Below the pieces are notes generated by a model. That model made no database searches. It was not told the origin of the DNA and saw only the letters and a program-made list of their open reading frames with translations. DNA of 64,000 bases, taken from contig OY727102.1 of assembly GCA_963402885.1 (NCBI GenBank), positions 12,710,001 to 12,774,000 on the forward strand, in the 5' to 3' direction. A program made the position numbers and the translations under genes. The DNA comes from Antedon bifida. Its lineage: Eukaryota > Echinodermata > Crinoidea > Comatulida > Antedonidae. Each line of letters begins with the position of its first letter. Position 1 is the stretch's first letter. This document shows positions 36,311 to 48,829 of the stretch, one piece after another.

Positions 36311-37196
36311 ATATCGGACGGAAATGAACATACAAAAATAACGAGTTTGTTTACAAAACGTATCTTAATCATGTTGTCATTAATTGGAACAGAATACCGA
36401 CACAGCTTCTACGCCGTCAATTTGTTCTCGCCAAGGTGTTAAGATTTTTCGAATAGTTTCACTTTTTTATATGCACGGATAAATTTTTGTTATGTAACAC
36501 TTTTCCTAACAGTGTGCATATTAATGTTTATGATCATGTTGGTAATCCTTCTATCAATCTTACTTGTCTGCTCAATGTACATTCTTCGATCCCAGGATGT
36601 TTTTGTAACCAAGTTTTGAGTAAACAGAAATTATTTTATTGGCCTGTTTATTTGGATGTTTGATCATTGTTCGTGTTAAATTGCTTCCGAAAAATGCATA
36701 TTTTATCCCGAATCTTACTTATAACGTACAAAAAACACACATTTACACATTTTGTGATATTTCAATTCATAGCCTAAATCGTATTACAAAAAAATAAAAA
36801 AATATTCTGTGTCGGCTTATCTCAAAATGTTGAAACAATCTGACCGTTTTGAATAGAATAATTGAATAGAATTTACCGTTGAATGGAACGAAATTACCAA
36901 CGCCATGTGATACAAAATCAACCAATTACATTGATATAGATATATTTTTCGTCTTATAAAGATAATTTAGATTTAGATTTATTGACCAATCATATTTAAA
37001 AAGCTTAACCTATTTATTGGATTTCAATGAATTATTTTTATTTCTACTGATGTGTTTAATCGATTTAACATTGTGGAACTTGAATAATTCGGTCTATGAT
37101 CAATGTTAATCTCATCTAGTTTAAAAATACTGAGTCGTATTCATGTTGATTGATAACTTTTTATTAAATTATTTTTGCCTCTGTAAACGTCTTTAA

Positions 37197-37350
37197 GGCC
37201 AATTTACACAGACGAGCGGTAACGTAAGCGGAAAACAAAAATATAGAATTTATGTTATTTCATGAGTGCCATTACACACAGAACGCGGTCGGGCGGTTGG
37301 TTGAGCGAAACAAACCCGCCCAGGAACAAGCAACGCGGTGTAGATTGGCA
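37197..37350. repeat. MITE with GGCCAATTTACACAG ends
   Basis: After TTAA the element starts GGCCAATTTACACAGACGAG; the right end TGTAGATTGGCA is a worn inverse. A better preserved relative is at 44441-44795. Confidence 0.6.
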
Positions 37351-37775
37351 TTTACGCTAACACGCGCTTGGGCTAAAGATTAACATTTTATTGGAGGCCT
37401 AATAAAAGTTGAGTAATATATAGTATGTTGCCATATGGTTAATGTTTAATAAAATAAGAATTGTTTTGCTGTTATTGGAATGGCAAAACAATTTGCGTGG
37501 TCATTATAATCATTTAAGTATCTACATATTAAAAGTAATCCGTCTTAAATGAATGTTGTCTTAAGTTGAGTCAATTTTCAATTATTACTCGCTTTCTTCA
37601 ACCACAGAAAATTTTAAAATAAAGTAAGAGATCAAAATATTTTTATCTGCAAGCCCGTACTCAGAACATTTAAACATTTTTTTTAAAATGGAGGCCCCTC
37701 TGCGTAGCTGTTTGTGTGATTTAGTAAGCTGAGCGAAAATGTTTTGACTGTTGTGGAAGGGAAGGATACTCTTAA

Positions 37776-37906
37776 GCTCTATCTACACTATCAAACTTTA
37801 TGTGACAATAAAGAAGTGATATTCCCATATATGGACATGATGATGTCATATCACTTCCATATTTGGGTATATCACTACCATATTAGTTTGATAGTGTAGA
37901 CAGAGC
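37776..37906. repeat. TTAA-type MITE, full length with TSD
   Basis: TTAA at 37772-37775 and 37907-37910 flanks a 131-bp element running from GCTCTATCTACACTATC to GATAGTGTAGACAGAGC. Best copy for defining the ends of the family. Confidence 0.88.
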
Positions 37907-38549
37907 TTAACAAACAAAGCTCAGCTTCACATTGGTCAGGGGAAATCCAGCGTCATCTGACGTACAGTACTCCAGTGACGGGTCTCAATTATTTTCTACC
38001 CTGTATATGTCTGTTGTTCTTCAGTGAACAGTGAAGCATGTACAGTATCATTTTGCACCATCCACACAAGCCAGAACTGCTCCTCCAATTTATCTTTGCC
38101 GTTGGTTGATCTCCAGATCACCGGCTCAGACACAATACTTTCCCTCGCATCTTTTTTTGCCCCAAGAGAGGAAAACAGTTTTGCTCGGAAGACCTGATAA
38201 CGTAGAGTTACATACAATCGACCTGAAATATCTTGTAATAATATCGAGTCAAAGTAATGGTATTGATTCGAATAGTATTTCAACTAACTTACTTGCTAGA
38301 AAATCGAACATTTGACATTTTATACGGCTGGTAATTGATATTTTGTACTACTAATGGATTGTAACCTTTGAAGATGATCTTAAAGAGAAATAGGACGATA
38401 TACTGTAATTATTAACAATATGGCATTTTAGTACAGTTGTTGGGGTGGTCCATACGGCCTTACCGCGTTGAAACACCGGTTATCGTGTGATCACGTTAAC
38501 AATACGTTAGACCCGGTCAGAGCATGGATGAAAGAGACCATCTGAGAAT

Positions 38550-38890
38550 ATTTGGGTGCTGTATAGACTTTTCAGAGAGCGATATGAAAGCGTAATAATT
38601 TTCGAGACCTGTCTGTGAATATTGCTTGTATCCTCAGGCAAGATACTTTACTACACTAGATACATTATTTTTTCCTCGTCCTTCGGATAGGACGTAAAGC
38701 CGTTGCTAAAGAGTGGCATTTGCTTACGTTGCGTAGATTGCGTTACGTTGCGTCGCTAGTGGGAACCACGCTTAATGTACACGACAGAACTCAGACCCGG
38801 TACTATTCGTAAAAGAGTAGTGGATCGTCTCGTGAAGGATCATATATCATGGTCCTGTACTGGGCCCCCTGGGAGGACAGTCTCGTACTG
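38550..38890 (+). mobile_element. SINE interrupted by a MITE fragment
   Basis: CTCGTCCTTCGGATAGGACG followed by TAAAGCCGTT is a retroposon body that recurs in marine invertebrate genomes (recalled, not searched). At about 38718-38772 it is broken by GCTTACGTTGCGTAG ... CTAGTGGGAACCACGCTT, the right half of the TWA-type MITE. The body then resumes with CATGGTCCTGTACTGGGCC. Confidence 0.5.
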
Positions 38891-39789
38891 ATGAGGTCAT
38901 CACAAATAATATATTTAATAATAATAATAATAATGGAAATTTGTAAAGCGCAAGCATCCGTCTAAAAAAAGACGCTCACTGCGCTACTGACTACAAAGAA
39001 CATGAAAAAAGTTACAAATCTTAAAGACTACAAACATTACAAATACGCTACAAGTTTTCAGGATAAGACTAAGACTAAGTTTGTGACATAATAATTAAAA
39101 TGAGTGTACATGGGGTTTAACCTGTATATTCTTTAGGCCTATCGTAATGTAACGGAACTGTTTTGAGAGCTCGTAGCTCCATCTAAAGTCTGTCCAGCTA
39201 ATTGATATTGATATTTTGACATGATACACAAACACAGCTAAAGACAATCTCGGGGTAATTACGGTAGAAAAGAAGGCAACAAGAGGAAGAAAAATGACTT
39301 GATGAAAAGAAAAAAATAATAAGATTCAAAGATTATTAAAAGAATCCAATTAATCCACGTCTAGCCAGAAGAGAAGAAAACAGTTTATAACTATTACATG
39401 ATGACATTAATAAACTAAAAGAGAAATTCAAACAAAACACACGAGAGTAAAGTATTTAAGTAATCTAGGTTGTAGTCAGCAGACAAGAAACTTAGGTGGT
39501 GTTTATTGTCTTTAGACATAATACCGTACTATAGAATCGGGTGATATTATGATAACACAACTCTCTTTCTGAAACCCAACATTGATAGAATAAGTTACGA
39601 ACCGGACCGCGGACCAGACTGGTTGTAGAATTTCACACATTAATAATAGAATGTGCTAATAAGCATTAATCGAAATGTCTACTAATCAAATTAAACAATA
39701 TAATATATCGTATACTCCAGGCAATTGAAATATACGTTGGCTGTCATGATAGGATTAAGTAATATGAAAATAATTATTACTGTGATCAC

Positions 39790-39970
39790 ATGGTCAGTTT
39801 GATTTGATTTGAATTTATTTGGAAAATCATCATAAAAAAAACATACAAAGTGATAACATAAATTACGGACATTACAAATAATACATTTATAAGAGATTTT
39901 CCAGGATAGCCCAAAAAGCTTATCAGCTTATTTCCATTGGGATCGTTAAACAGTTTAATTCTAAAGTAAT
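39790..39970. repeat. Dispersed repeat shared with 6330-6420
   Basis: Same GATTTGATTTGAAT, AAATCATCATAAA and CATACAAAGTGATAACATAA words as at 6330-6420. It extends further, to ATTTCCATTGGGATCGTTAA; probably a retrotransposon 3' end. Confidence 0.45.
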
Positions 39971-41249
39971 CATCAGACTGAAAGACTAATAAGAATGTTG
40001 ACATAACACATTTTAAACACTAACTTTTAAAGTTTAAAAATATTATAAAATTTATTTCATTGATAACCTACTTATTCAAAGTCTACGTGTTAATGATTGT
40101 CATATTCTAAGAAATGGCACCGTTTTTACACTTCTTACCGCTTCGTGGGCACTAAGGCATTCGACCGAGTTCTTAATAGTCAGATAAGTAGGTCGAACTG
40201 TCACCTTTGTATTAAGTATTTATCATTTCAGGCCCCATAAAGTTAGAATATATTACTATTAGTAAACTATATGATATTAAGCGTAATGATCGTATTGCCT
40301 ACGTTCCAATAACAACGAGAAAACAAATTTAATGAGGTATATGATTCTGTAGACAAGCATAGCCAATTTGACCAACATGCCATCCTAGCAATTACAAACG
40401 TACAGACAATTTAAGGTTTTTGTTTGAATACACTAAGATGAGATTGTGTCTACTGGCATGGAAATAAATTACATAAATAATTCCACTCGTATAATTAGTG
40501 TTTAATCATGGCTTTTAATCCAAAAGGTCCGTTTATACTATACGAACGATAAACAACGACAATAAATAGATAAATATACATTTTTCCTACTGTAAACAAA
40601 AGATACTATTTATTCTAAATGTTATGGATAATATTATCCATAATATTTAAATGTCTCTCCCATAAAAACAATATTTTCACAAGTCTAATCAAATGGCATT
40701 ATGATCATCAAGAACATTTAAATCTTTCCTAATTTCTTTTTGTTTTCGGAGAAAAAATATATACTTATCGTTTTATCGTCCTAGTAGGCTTATATACGGG
40801 TCTTAATGAAGTATTCTGTTGACTCCTCCCATAACAACACACCAATCATCGTAATGCTTAATTCAAACGGTTTGATCACCATTGTTTAAACAAGTAATAT
40901 TTCTTACAAAAAACGCCGCGCATCTGACGACAACTACCGTCTACATGCATCGCAATATCAGAAAATGTTTTCATAGACTCTCTTTTCCCAGACGTGCTTT
41001 GGGGTGTGCGCATGCCCAGTCCGAGTTTCCAAATACCCATTTTTCAGCCTTCATAAACTATAAGCTACCGCATGGTAACTGTTTCCTAATGCTTCCGTTC
41101 TCTTGAATATAACCGCCTAAAGGAGCGACGCGAAAAAAAACTGTTTCAAAGAGTAAATATCAGGCTTACAGTTCTTCTTCGCCAAACACTCAATCCAAAC
41201 CATTCAACAACGATTTATTAATCTCCAAATCCACACCGTTCATTGAAAT

Positions 41250-41625
41250 GCAACCTACTTACTTAGGTTTACTTAGGTGATATACTGGACGCAGGACTAA
41301 AGTCCTACATATCCAGATCCAATTGGTCCAATCCTGGTATTTTGAATCCTTAACTTGTGATCGTATATTACTGGTTGATTCGGCCAGAATGTGTCCAGAC
41401 TATTTTTAAAACTGTTTAGCGAGGTTGCTGTCACAACATGTTCAGGTAGTGCATTCCAATTATCGGTTATACGGTTACTAAAGGAAAATTTCCTTTTATC
41501 CAAATGGGAAACTCTCTTAGCTAGCTTAAGAGAGTGCCCCCGTGTTCTATTAGATACATTTAGTTTTAGGAAATCAGATACTGTTTTATCATAATAGCCA
41601 TTATCATAATAGCCATTATTCATCG
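41250..41625 (-). mobile_element. CR1-like LINE 3' end
   Basis: The minus-strand translation carries RGHSLKLAKR, then FSFSNRITDNWNALPEHVV and SLNSFKNSLDTFW, the C-terminal signature of CR1/L2-type reverse transcriptase proteins. The frame ends at a stop near 41297 and is followed by a short 3' end with CCTAAGTAAGTAGG-type repeats, typical of CR1 3' tails. The catalytic domain is absent (5' truncated). Confidence 0.8.
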
Positions 41626-41639
41626 TACTGAGCTCCTCA

Positions 41640-43160
41640 GGTCCCGTAACGAGTTGACATTTTGTAGGGGAAAATAGTCTTCATTGGGCTTTAAAACTCC
41701 CCTAGAATTAGGCCTTGAGCCCTCAACATCATTACTCTTCAAACTGTCTCTTTTAGATTTTAACGTGAGCAGCCCACGTTTTTTTAACGTAAAGCTGATA
41801 TGAATAGCACCCAACTTCAATGATGGATGTATTATTTTCAAGTCGTAAACATACTGTTATACGTCTCCAAGGCATAAGACGTGCGTACAATAACGACTAA
41901 CGGAGCATTTTGTAATTTGTACACAATTTAATAGACTTTAATCTGATTGATGTTAGTTTTGTATCTAAATTGTTTCCTGTTTGTTAAAGCTACCACCAGC
42001 CCTATAAATGATTATTTTCCTCTGTGGGAATCATAATTTAATTGAAAATTAAATATTATTTAGTATTTGTTTTTATTTAAAAAAAGTCTTAAACTATAAA
42101 TGCGAAATCAACTTAAAGTCTACTTCGATGTGAGTACAATAGGTTCACCGCGGCCGTGCTAATAAACCGTATTGATGATTGTATCATTATTTAATACTGA
42201 ATTATCATTTGACAGATTTTTATTTTTTTTTAAACCAATGTAATGCACAGAACGTCACCATTTGACAGGGAATATCATAATTATAATATAGTACTTAAGA
42301 CTGACGAAATTTTGATATACTATTGCGAAAAATATGAGAAAAAATGACGTTTTGTGGCCTGGCGGCTCTGTATCATCCCCAGGTGACAATCCTGGACAAT
42401 CACACTGGTTCTGTATTAATGATAGAGCATTGTAATTGAAATTTAAAAACCATTTTTTAAGAACATGTCAATTACGGTACTGATCAAATATTCAATGCAA
42501 TAGCTGGATGGGATCCCAGATTAGTATTTGTACATGCACTCTACACACCATGGAGATACCTCTTTGATGGCGCTAGTGACACTCCGTTATGCGTGATTGA
42601 TTATTAGGATAACGTAATGAATAAACGGCATAAATAAGGAGAAAGGGAAAGTTGTAATGGTGTTTAAACAGTGGCGTTCAATGTATATAACAAAAGGGCC
42701 CCGTCTTCGTTCCGTGAAAAGGAAACACTGTGAATGTGATTAACAATGTTTATTGTGTCAAACGATAATTATATTCGGAAAGGAATGCAGCGCCGTTTAA
42801 ATGTATTTGATTTTCCATTAGTTAACAACGGGGCACAATCTTCCTTTTCGTATGAATGCAACTTAACAATGTTTTGAGTCAAACGCGATCGAGAATTACA
42901 TAAGGAACCTGGTGGATGTTTATTTTTGAAAGCAACTAATCTGACTTTAATGTAGTGATTGACTAGTCACGATCGACCAACATTCTGTATTGGTTATAAA
43001 ATATGTTAACATTGGATTTAACAAACATGCATGAATTAATCTAAAGTGTTATTCACCTGGACAAAACTAGGTGATACATTGAAGTTTCAGATAAAATCGA
43101 ACTGTCGCTTTTCATTGGTGAACTCGCTTGCGTTGTGTCTCTGGGAACCAACCAAGCATT
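41640..43160. other. Non-coding region
   Basis: No gene seen. A GC-richer stretch near 42690-42870 (CCGTCTTCGTTCCGTGAAA ... AAGGAATGCAGCGCCG) may be a relative of the fold-back element at 19476. Confidence 0.4.
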
Positions 43161-43162
43161 AA

Positions 43163-43457
43163 ACGGGTGGTTCCCACTAGCGACGCAACGTTTAAACGGA
43201 ACCTACGCAACGTAAGAAAATGACCTTTCAATAATTGTGCTTGCTCCCGCCCTCGTGTCGTCGTCGGCAGCTGTGTTGCGTCGTTTGTGGGAACCACGCT
43301 TTAAGCTTGGTTTCCACTAGGACGCAACGCAAGAACGTAGACGCAACGCAAGCAAGTTGACCAATGACAAGCGATAGTTCGATTAATTTATCGCTTGTGA
43401 TTGGTCAAATCTCTTACGTTGCGTTAGGTTGTGTTGCGTCTCTAGTGGGAACCACGC
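43163..43457. repeat. Tandem pair of TWA-type MITEs
   Basis: Copy 1 runs from GGGTGGTTCCCACTAG (about 43164) to GGGAACCACGCT (43300); copy 2 from AGCTTGGTTTCCACTAG (43304) to CTAGTGGGAACCACGC (43457). They are joined by TTA. The two interiors differ, so they are distinct subfamilies rather than a local duplication. Confidence 0.8.
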
Positions 43458-44440
43458 AGTAGTGTGAACGTAGCTTTACGAGTGTGTTAAATGTGGTTTT
43501 TTTTTAAACGTTGTTAAAGATCGAACCGTAATTGTAGTGGCTGACCACTGATTGTTTTGGGCGGTTTTCATTCATTAACTGTGTCTCACTGACTATAGAA
43601 AAAAAAGAATAATTGAAAGTTAAGATCATCTCTAAATTGATTCCGCACGCCGCAAGGCGGTTAACTTTTTGTTTACGTTGAATCTCTAAAGACGAATGCG
43701 TTGTTAATCGGTGCTGTTGGTTGGTTATTAAAGATTAAGTCGTTTGTCTTGACCCACATGTCCCACTAAAATAGTGTAATTGTAGCCTATTCTCGTACAA
43801 TGTCGTGGTTAACAACACGAACTGCTCTTCCATTTCATGCGACCGTATACGGGCCTAGGGCAGAAAAGGTGATGACATAACAAATACTTTTAGGAGGTAT
43901 AATCAGTGATTCATGTGGGAGAGAGGGTGTAGTTTGCAGACAGATACTTCAGGTGCTGTTATCTGTCTCTAGATAATATGATATCGCACGAGCATTTGGT
44001 GCAAAAAGCATGCTTATGTGAGAAGAATTTTCACACTTTTTATTTACAATTTCTGAATTATCATAAACATGTTTTAATATATCATTTTGAATTTTTATTT
44101 ATATTTTGTTATTCAAACTATCGCGACAAACAACATTCGTCTGTTTGTTAGTCGGCTGTATGCATTTTAAGTAGAAGGCTTATACAGTAGAAAGATCAGC
44201 ATATATTTTCTTTCAATTCTGTCTGTCAAATTAAATGTTAACTCTGTTACTTCAAATGACGTATAAGATCCGATACATGATACGATTATTGGACATTTAC
44301 ATTCACATTACATGTTTGCGTAAACAAACTTTCAAATTGCTTAGTGTCATGACTTTACTGAATTTCGTTTTTGAAGGTTTGTACACACGTCTGAAACGGG
44401 TTTCTGTTTCGTCTTTCGTTTTTCTTTTGGGTCACCTTAA

Positions 44441-44795
44441 ATGCCAATTTACACACGAGACGGTAAGCGGAAAACCGCGTAGCTTGTCCCACGTAGAGTC
44501 TGTATTTATCCTAAAGCTTGGTTCCCACTAGTGATGCAACGTAACGCAACCTACGGAACGTAAGAACATGCCCTTCAAATAAGTGTGTTTGCCCCCGCCT
44601 GCGTGAAATCAAACCTGCGATTTTTACAGCAATGTTGCGTCGTCGGTTCCCACTTGCGATTACGCAATACATCACTTTGCGTCGATACGTCGCTACGTTA
44701 CCTTGCGTTGCGTTCTAGTGGGAACCACGCTTAAGCGGAAACCGGCCGTGCGCTCCGCGTTTGTTAATGTTAGCGCTCGTCTGTGTAAATTGGCC
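44441..44795. repeat. MITE with another MITE nested inside
   Basis: The outer element is flanked by TTAA (44437-44440 and 44796-44799); its ends are ATGCCAATTTACACACGAGA and CTCGTCTGTGTAAATTGGCC. A TWA-type MITE (44515-44731) sits inside it with a TAA duplication, so it inserted later. Confidence 0.82.
44515..44731. repeat. TWA-type MITE, full length with TAA duplication
   Basis: Ends AGCTTGGTTCCCACTAG and CTAGTGGGAACCACGCT are inverted copies with one mismatch. TAA lies on both sides (44512-44514, 44732-44734). A 3-bp TWA target duplication is characteristic of PIF/Harbinger elements. Confidence 0.85.
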
Positions 44796-44799
44796 TTAA

Positions 44800-46150
44800 A
44801 GCACCTTTGCCGACAACCAACCTCCGTTCGCACAATCCTGGTTCCTATTAGGACGTAAACGCAACAACATATAAGCGCAACGCAAGTCATTTTACAAATC
44901 AGTACGCGTACGACGTGATGTATCATCATCATGTACAGGACGGGTCAGGTCCGGCGAATCGAACGTGAATATTTCGTTTTCACGTGCTGGAACATGTGCG
45001 AAATACACTTAAGCCTCGCGTGGGTTTACGCGAAACAAGCTCTCTACAACTGGCGTAGTCGAGATATCGCTAAATTTTAAAAAGCGTTGTCACGAAAGGA
45101 AAGGTGGTATCGCGCCTTATATAATTCATACAACTTGCCACTGAGCATAATATGCGCATATTTCTGCCAGAGTTGGGCCCTTCTTATTTATAGTATTATT
45201 TATTTATTTATTTATTGACGGCGTCGTCAACTATCTATATGATCAATATAATCTCATTCTTCCCTGGTAGGGTGTACCTTTTCCCGCCAAAGATAATATG
45301 CCTACTTTATATACAGGTAATAAATTCGACCATATTCGTCTTCATTTATCTAACTAATCTGTCATCCGTAAAATTTAGAATTGAAATTTAAATTGTGTTT
45401 ATAAACACAGATGGGGATTTAACCAAACCCGTCAGTTTATGCGCATTCATTTATATTTACCACGACGAATTATAGTGTTGCTTGACTTTTCTTTATACAC
45501 AGCATTACAGTAAAGATACACTTATTACATAACCATACAATATTATATAAACTGACAGTCGTTAGGCCTACCTTACTTAGCTTTTTCTTGCTTTGGTTTA
45601 CATCTGATTGATACTAAATGACGTGCGAATATATTATCACCGTTCTTTTTACCCAGAATATTGCATCGTACAAAATGTAAGAAATCATATAACAGGTTGA
45701 ATTGAAATAATTAACCATTCCAATAAAGGCACCGCCCCTATCACCGATACTACTAGTGTGTTGGAGGAAGGAGGGAGGATTTAGTTTCTTCATGTCTCAA
45801 ATTGTAATGCTTAAAACATAAACATACGTATTTTAAATAACTTACATTAAATAGCTTACCTGCACCTTAATCACACGGATGAATCTTCGTCGATTTTAGT
45901 TTGAAAATACTAAGCAAGCATTAGTGATGTTTCCACTCAGATTGCGGCTTTGTCGGCATAATATGGGCAGGCATCCGGATAATGTTGACACGACTTACAC
46001 CTCATTACACGCATCCATTGGCCACAATTATCTAAAGAAATTAAGATTCGGAATTAGAAGTGTACATAAACAAACCCCGTGTGTGAACACGGTCAAGACC
46101 CTAACACATTGGCGAGGGGGTGTACACTGTTTTAACGATAGGTATATTAG
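44800..46150. other. Non-coding region
   Basis: A fragment resembling the TWA-type MITE lies near 44825-44900 (CCTGGTTCCTATTAGGACG). Nothing else is recognised. Confidence 0.4.
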
Positions 46151-46246
46151 GCTCTGTCTACACTATCAAACTAGTTTGACAAAAAAGTGATGTGCCCAAA
46201 TATGGTAGTGATGATGTTACATAAAGTTTTATAGTGTATACAGAGC
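46151..46246. repeat. TTAA-type MITE, internally deleted
   Basis: Starts GCTCTGTCTACACTATCAAA and ends ATAGTGTATACAGAGC, with only about 60 bp between the ends; shorter than its relatives. Confidence 0.8.
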
Positions 46247-46383
46247 TTTAAACTTGGTTCCTTGTTGCGTCCACCTAATAAGAAACAATATTTAAGACAG
46301 CGACTTATAACACATTGTATACGCGGAAATGGAAAATGGCAGATGTGTAAATTGACTTTTTGACAACTTTAGTAAGTAAGGTA

Positions 46384-46730
46384 TAGTCAGGCAGCATTTG
46401 TATTTTACTTCATATATTTAGCCAAGTTTGATTTTTCACTTTTAAGTGATCAAGGACATCACAACGAACAACTTCCAACTTGTTGTCCAAATTCTAAACG
46501 AGTTTTTCATTCGCTGGGGGCGCTTTTTCAAAATGGCGGCTTATGCTATCAAGTACTTATATCTCGGCAACCACTAATCGTAGAGACTTGGTTTTAATCT
46601 TAAAATGTTCGTAAGATACATATTTCTATTTACTCTAATGAAACATTTTGACCAGAAATGACTGAAAATGCCATTTCTGACCATTTGACCTTTGACCTTC
46701 TATCATCATATCTCGGTAACTAATGGTCAC
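46384..46730. repeat. Left terminal inverted repeat of the 46384-49170 transposon
   Basis: Matches the complement of 48830-49170. It contains a perfect DR1 nuclear-receptor element (TGACCTTTGACCT, 46686-46698). Confidence 0.85.
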
Positions 46731-47033
46731 ACAGACTTGAAATTTGTTTCAAATTGTTCGCAGTATGCCTTTTTATATTTACTGTAATTAAATGTTTTGT
46801 TTTAAAGCAAACAGAAATGCCATATCTGACCTCTTGCCCTAATGCATGTAATATCCACAACTGAGAGACTATAGATTTGTCTAGTATTGTTTATAACTTG
46901 TACCGGTACTTGTGGTTTTGTTGATGATATCCCTTGTTCCAAAATCAATATTTCAAATCACCAATGGAACTGTTATAATAAATAAATACATACTATAAAT
47001 ATTGATGATAGATAGTCAGATTACCCTCTCCAG

Positions 47034-48345
47034 TCAATAAAGTTCATCGATATCGTCTACTAGCTCTACATTCTCACATCCATCACCACACTCACATGCA
47101 TCAGTACAGAGCAAGTTGTTTTTCTTACAACTACAGCGATTTGTTGAGCATGAACCATTGCAGGTACATCGACGAATTTCTAGAAGAGCTTCTGGTGCTG
47201 GTGGATTGTTGCAAAATACCGGCTTCAAGTGGCCATCTTCTAGTTGCCAGGAGTAGTCAGTTGCTGGTGGAATAGATGGAGTTGGCTTGCATGATGAATT
47301 CCATACAATAGACATGTAGTATGCTCTTTCCACGTGTGGTCTAAGAGTTCCCATGGTTGGAGGTAATTGTTGTCCTTCCTTGCCTTTCTGTGCAAATAAC
47401 ATCCATCTCAAGTCTGTGACATAATCTGCCTTGATCTTAGAAGTACTGTATAATATGCAAACATATCTTTCCATTTACCTGAAAATCCAATTTGGTATTT
47501 CAGAGGTCAGTCCATATACAGCAAATGCATCTAGTATTTCATCGTCACATTTCATAAGTGCTTTGAAATGGGCGGACACTCCTTTTCCAGCAAATGTACC
47601 TGTGTTATCTGTAAATGCGTACCATCCAATCAGTGCTGCTGATATTTGTTTTCCAAGTCGGTAATAGCATTCCCATATAGGTATTTTTTCCCCTATTTTC
47701 CTACAAAATGTGGTCATTGGAGGAAGTAGAGGATAGCTTCCTGTTAAAAGGATAAAGACAACAGTATCTACAGAAAATATGTCAACATTGGCACTTGGGT
47801 CTTTGTTCATACAATCAAAGGCATTCAATAAGACCAGTTGGTCCCCTTCTTCCAATGTGTGTTGTCCGTGTGTCATCTCTGGCATCATGATAATTTCTGA
47901 GAGATTGCAGTTTGCCATCATGGACATGTGATGTGTTACTAGGACCTTCTTCGTGTTGTTCTTGAAGTGATTAAGTATCTTCTATGACAGGTATTTTGTA
48001 AGTTCAGCTTTGGTCTCTATGTACGTGCGATAAAAATGTCTTAATGTTCTTAATCTCAGTGTTGTCATTGACATGGTAGTGAATGGTAGTTGTTTTCTGT
48101 GTTCTCTTATCTCGTGTAGATTCTTTTAAAGATCCTGATAGATATTGATCAAATAAAAGACGAACTTCATCATATGGTTTGCTCATACCAACAATCAGGT
48201 TAACAAATTCAGATGCAAAGTCAGAAGCATTGAACTTATCAGACACCTTCTTTACCATATTGACGACACACATTCCATCAATAATTAGGATTGATGCTGC
48301 TTTTGTATCATCTTTCTGTACAAGCCTGCTGAAACTATGCTGGAA
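47034..48345 (-). pseudogene. Transposon-encoded FEN/XPG-like nuclease with CXC tail, broken
   Basis: One protein family can be followed over the whole span on the minus strand. The N-part has ILIIDGM (near 48270, a candidate catalytic Asp) and RLLFDQYLSGSLK. The middle has HTLEEGD, VDIFSVDTVVFILL and GWYAF-TFAGKG; the C-part has LPPTMGTLRPHVERAYY and PPATDYSW. The end is a CXC domain with spacing CxCx3Cx4CxCx6Cx3CxCx3C. It resembles a large uncharacterised family seen in cnidarian and echinoderm genomes, where the middle motifs usually read DTDV and TGCDT. Here one Asp is Val and the Gly-Cys pair is missing. Breaks: a frameshift near 48010-48025, TAG at 47982-47984 and TAA at 47475-47477. 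Upstream exons, if any, are not recognised. The copy is almost certainly inactive. Confidence 0.75.
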
Positions 48346-48829
48346 CTAGTTTATAACTATTTAACTAAGGCCTCTCTGTACAACATTTATATCAGCATAG
48401 GTACATTATTATACAAGTAAATGTATATGTACTAATAATAAGTATGATTTCCCAGCAAACACTATTTAAATCGGTTTAAAAAACACTTGCCATTTAAACT
48501 CATGAAATCTAATCTGCTTGAACTTTCAGCCAATCACAGGCTAGGATTATGTATGGAGATATGGCTTTTATTTATTTTAAAACTTTAATTTCCAAGCTTA
48601 AGTGAATGTTTTAAAGCATCAATAATTGAAAAATCAATAATGTGTTACAAATATAGATGTTCTGAGCAATCTGTCGAAAAATGTTATGGATATCACACAG
48701 GCTATGGTCAAAGGTCAGATATGGTTTTTCCGGCCATCTTGAAACAAACCTTTGCATTAAAGCAAATAGAAACATGTATTTTCTGAACAATTTGGGATAA
48801 ATATCAACTCTTTCTGACCAATAGTTATT

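Larger units (their letters stand above)
36340..41245. other. Intergenic with scattered repeats
   Basis: Contains two MITEs (37197-37350 and 37776-37906), a SINE interrupted by a MITE fragment (38550-38890), an (ATA)n run with a GTAAAGCGCAAGC retroelement tail near 38925-38985, and a repeat near 39790-39890 shared with 6330-6420. A 95-codon minus-strand frame at 37996-38283 has balanced composition but no recognisable family; I leave it unassigned. Confidence 0.45.

Noticed and set aside
37996-38283. 95-codon minus-strand gene
   Set aside because: No recognisable family and no clear partner exons; left as unassigned sequence.
45924-46190. 88-codon frame
   Set aside because: Its 3' end runs into a MITE terminal repeat and nothing resembles a known family.
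47034-48345. Intact host gene for a CXC-domain protein
   Set aside because: Flanking terminal inverted repeats, two stops and a frameshift show it is a decayed transposon gene.
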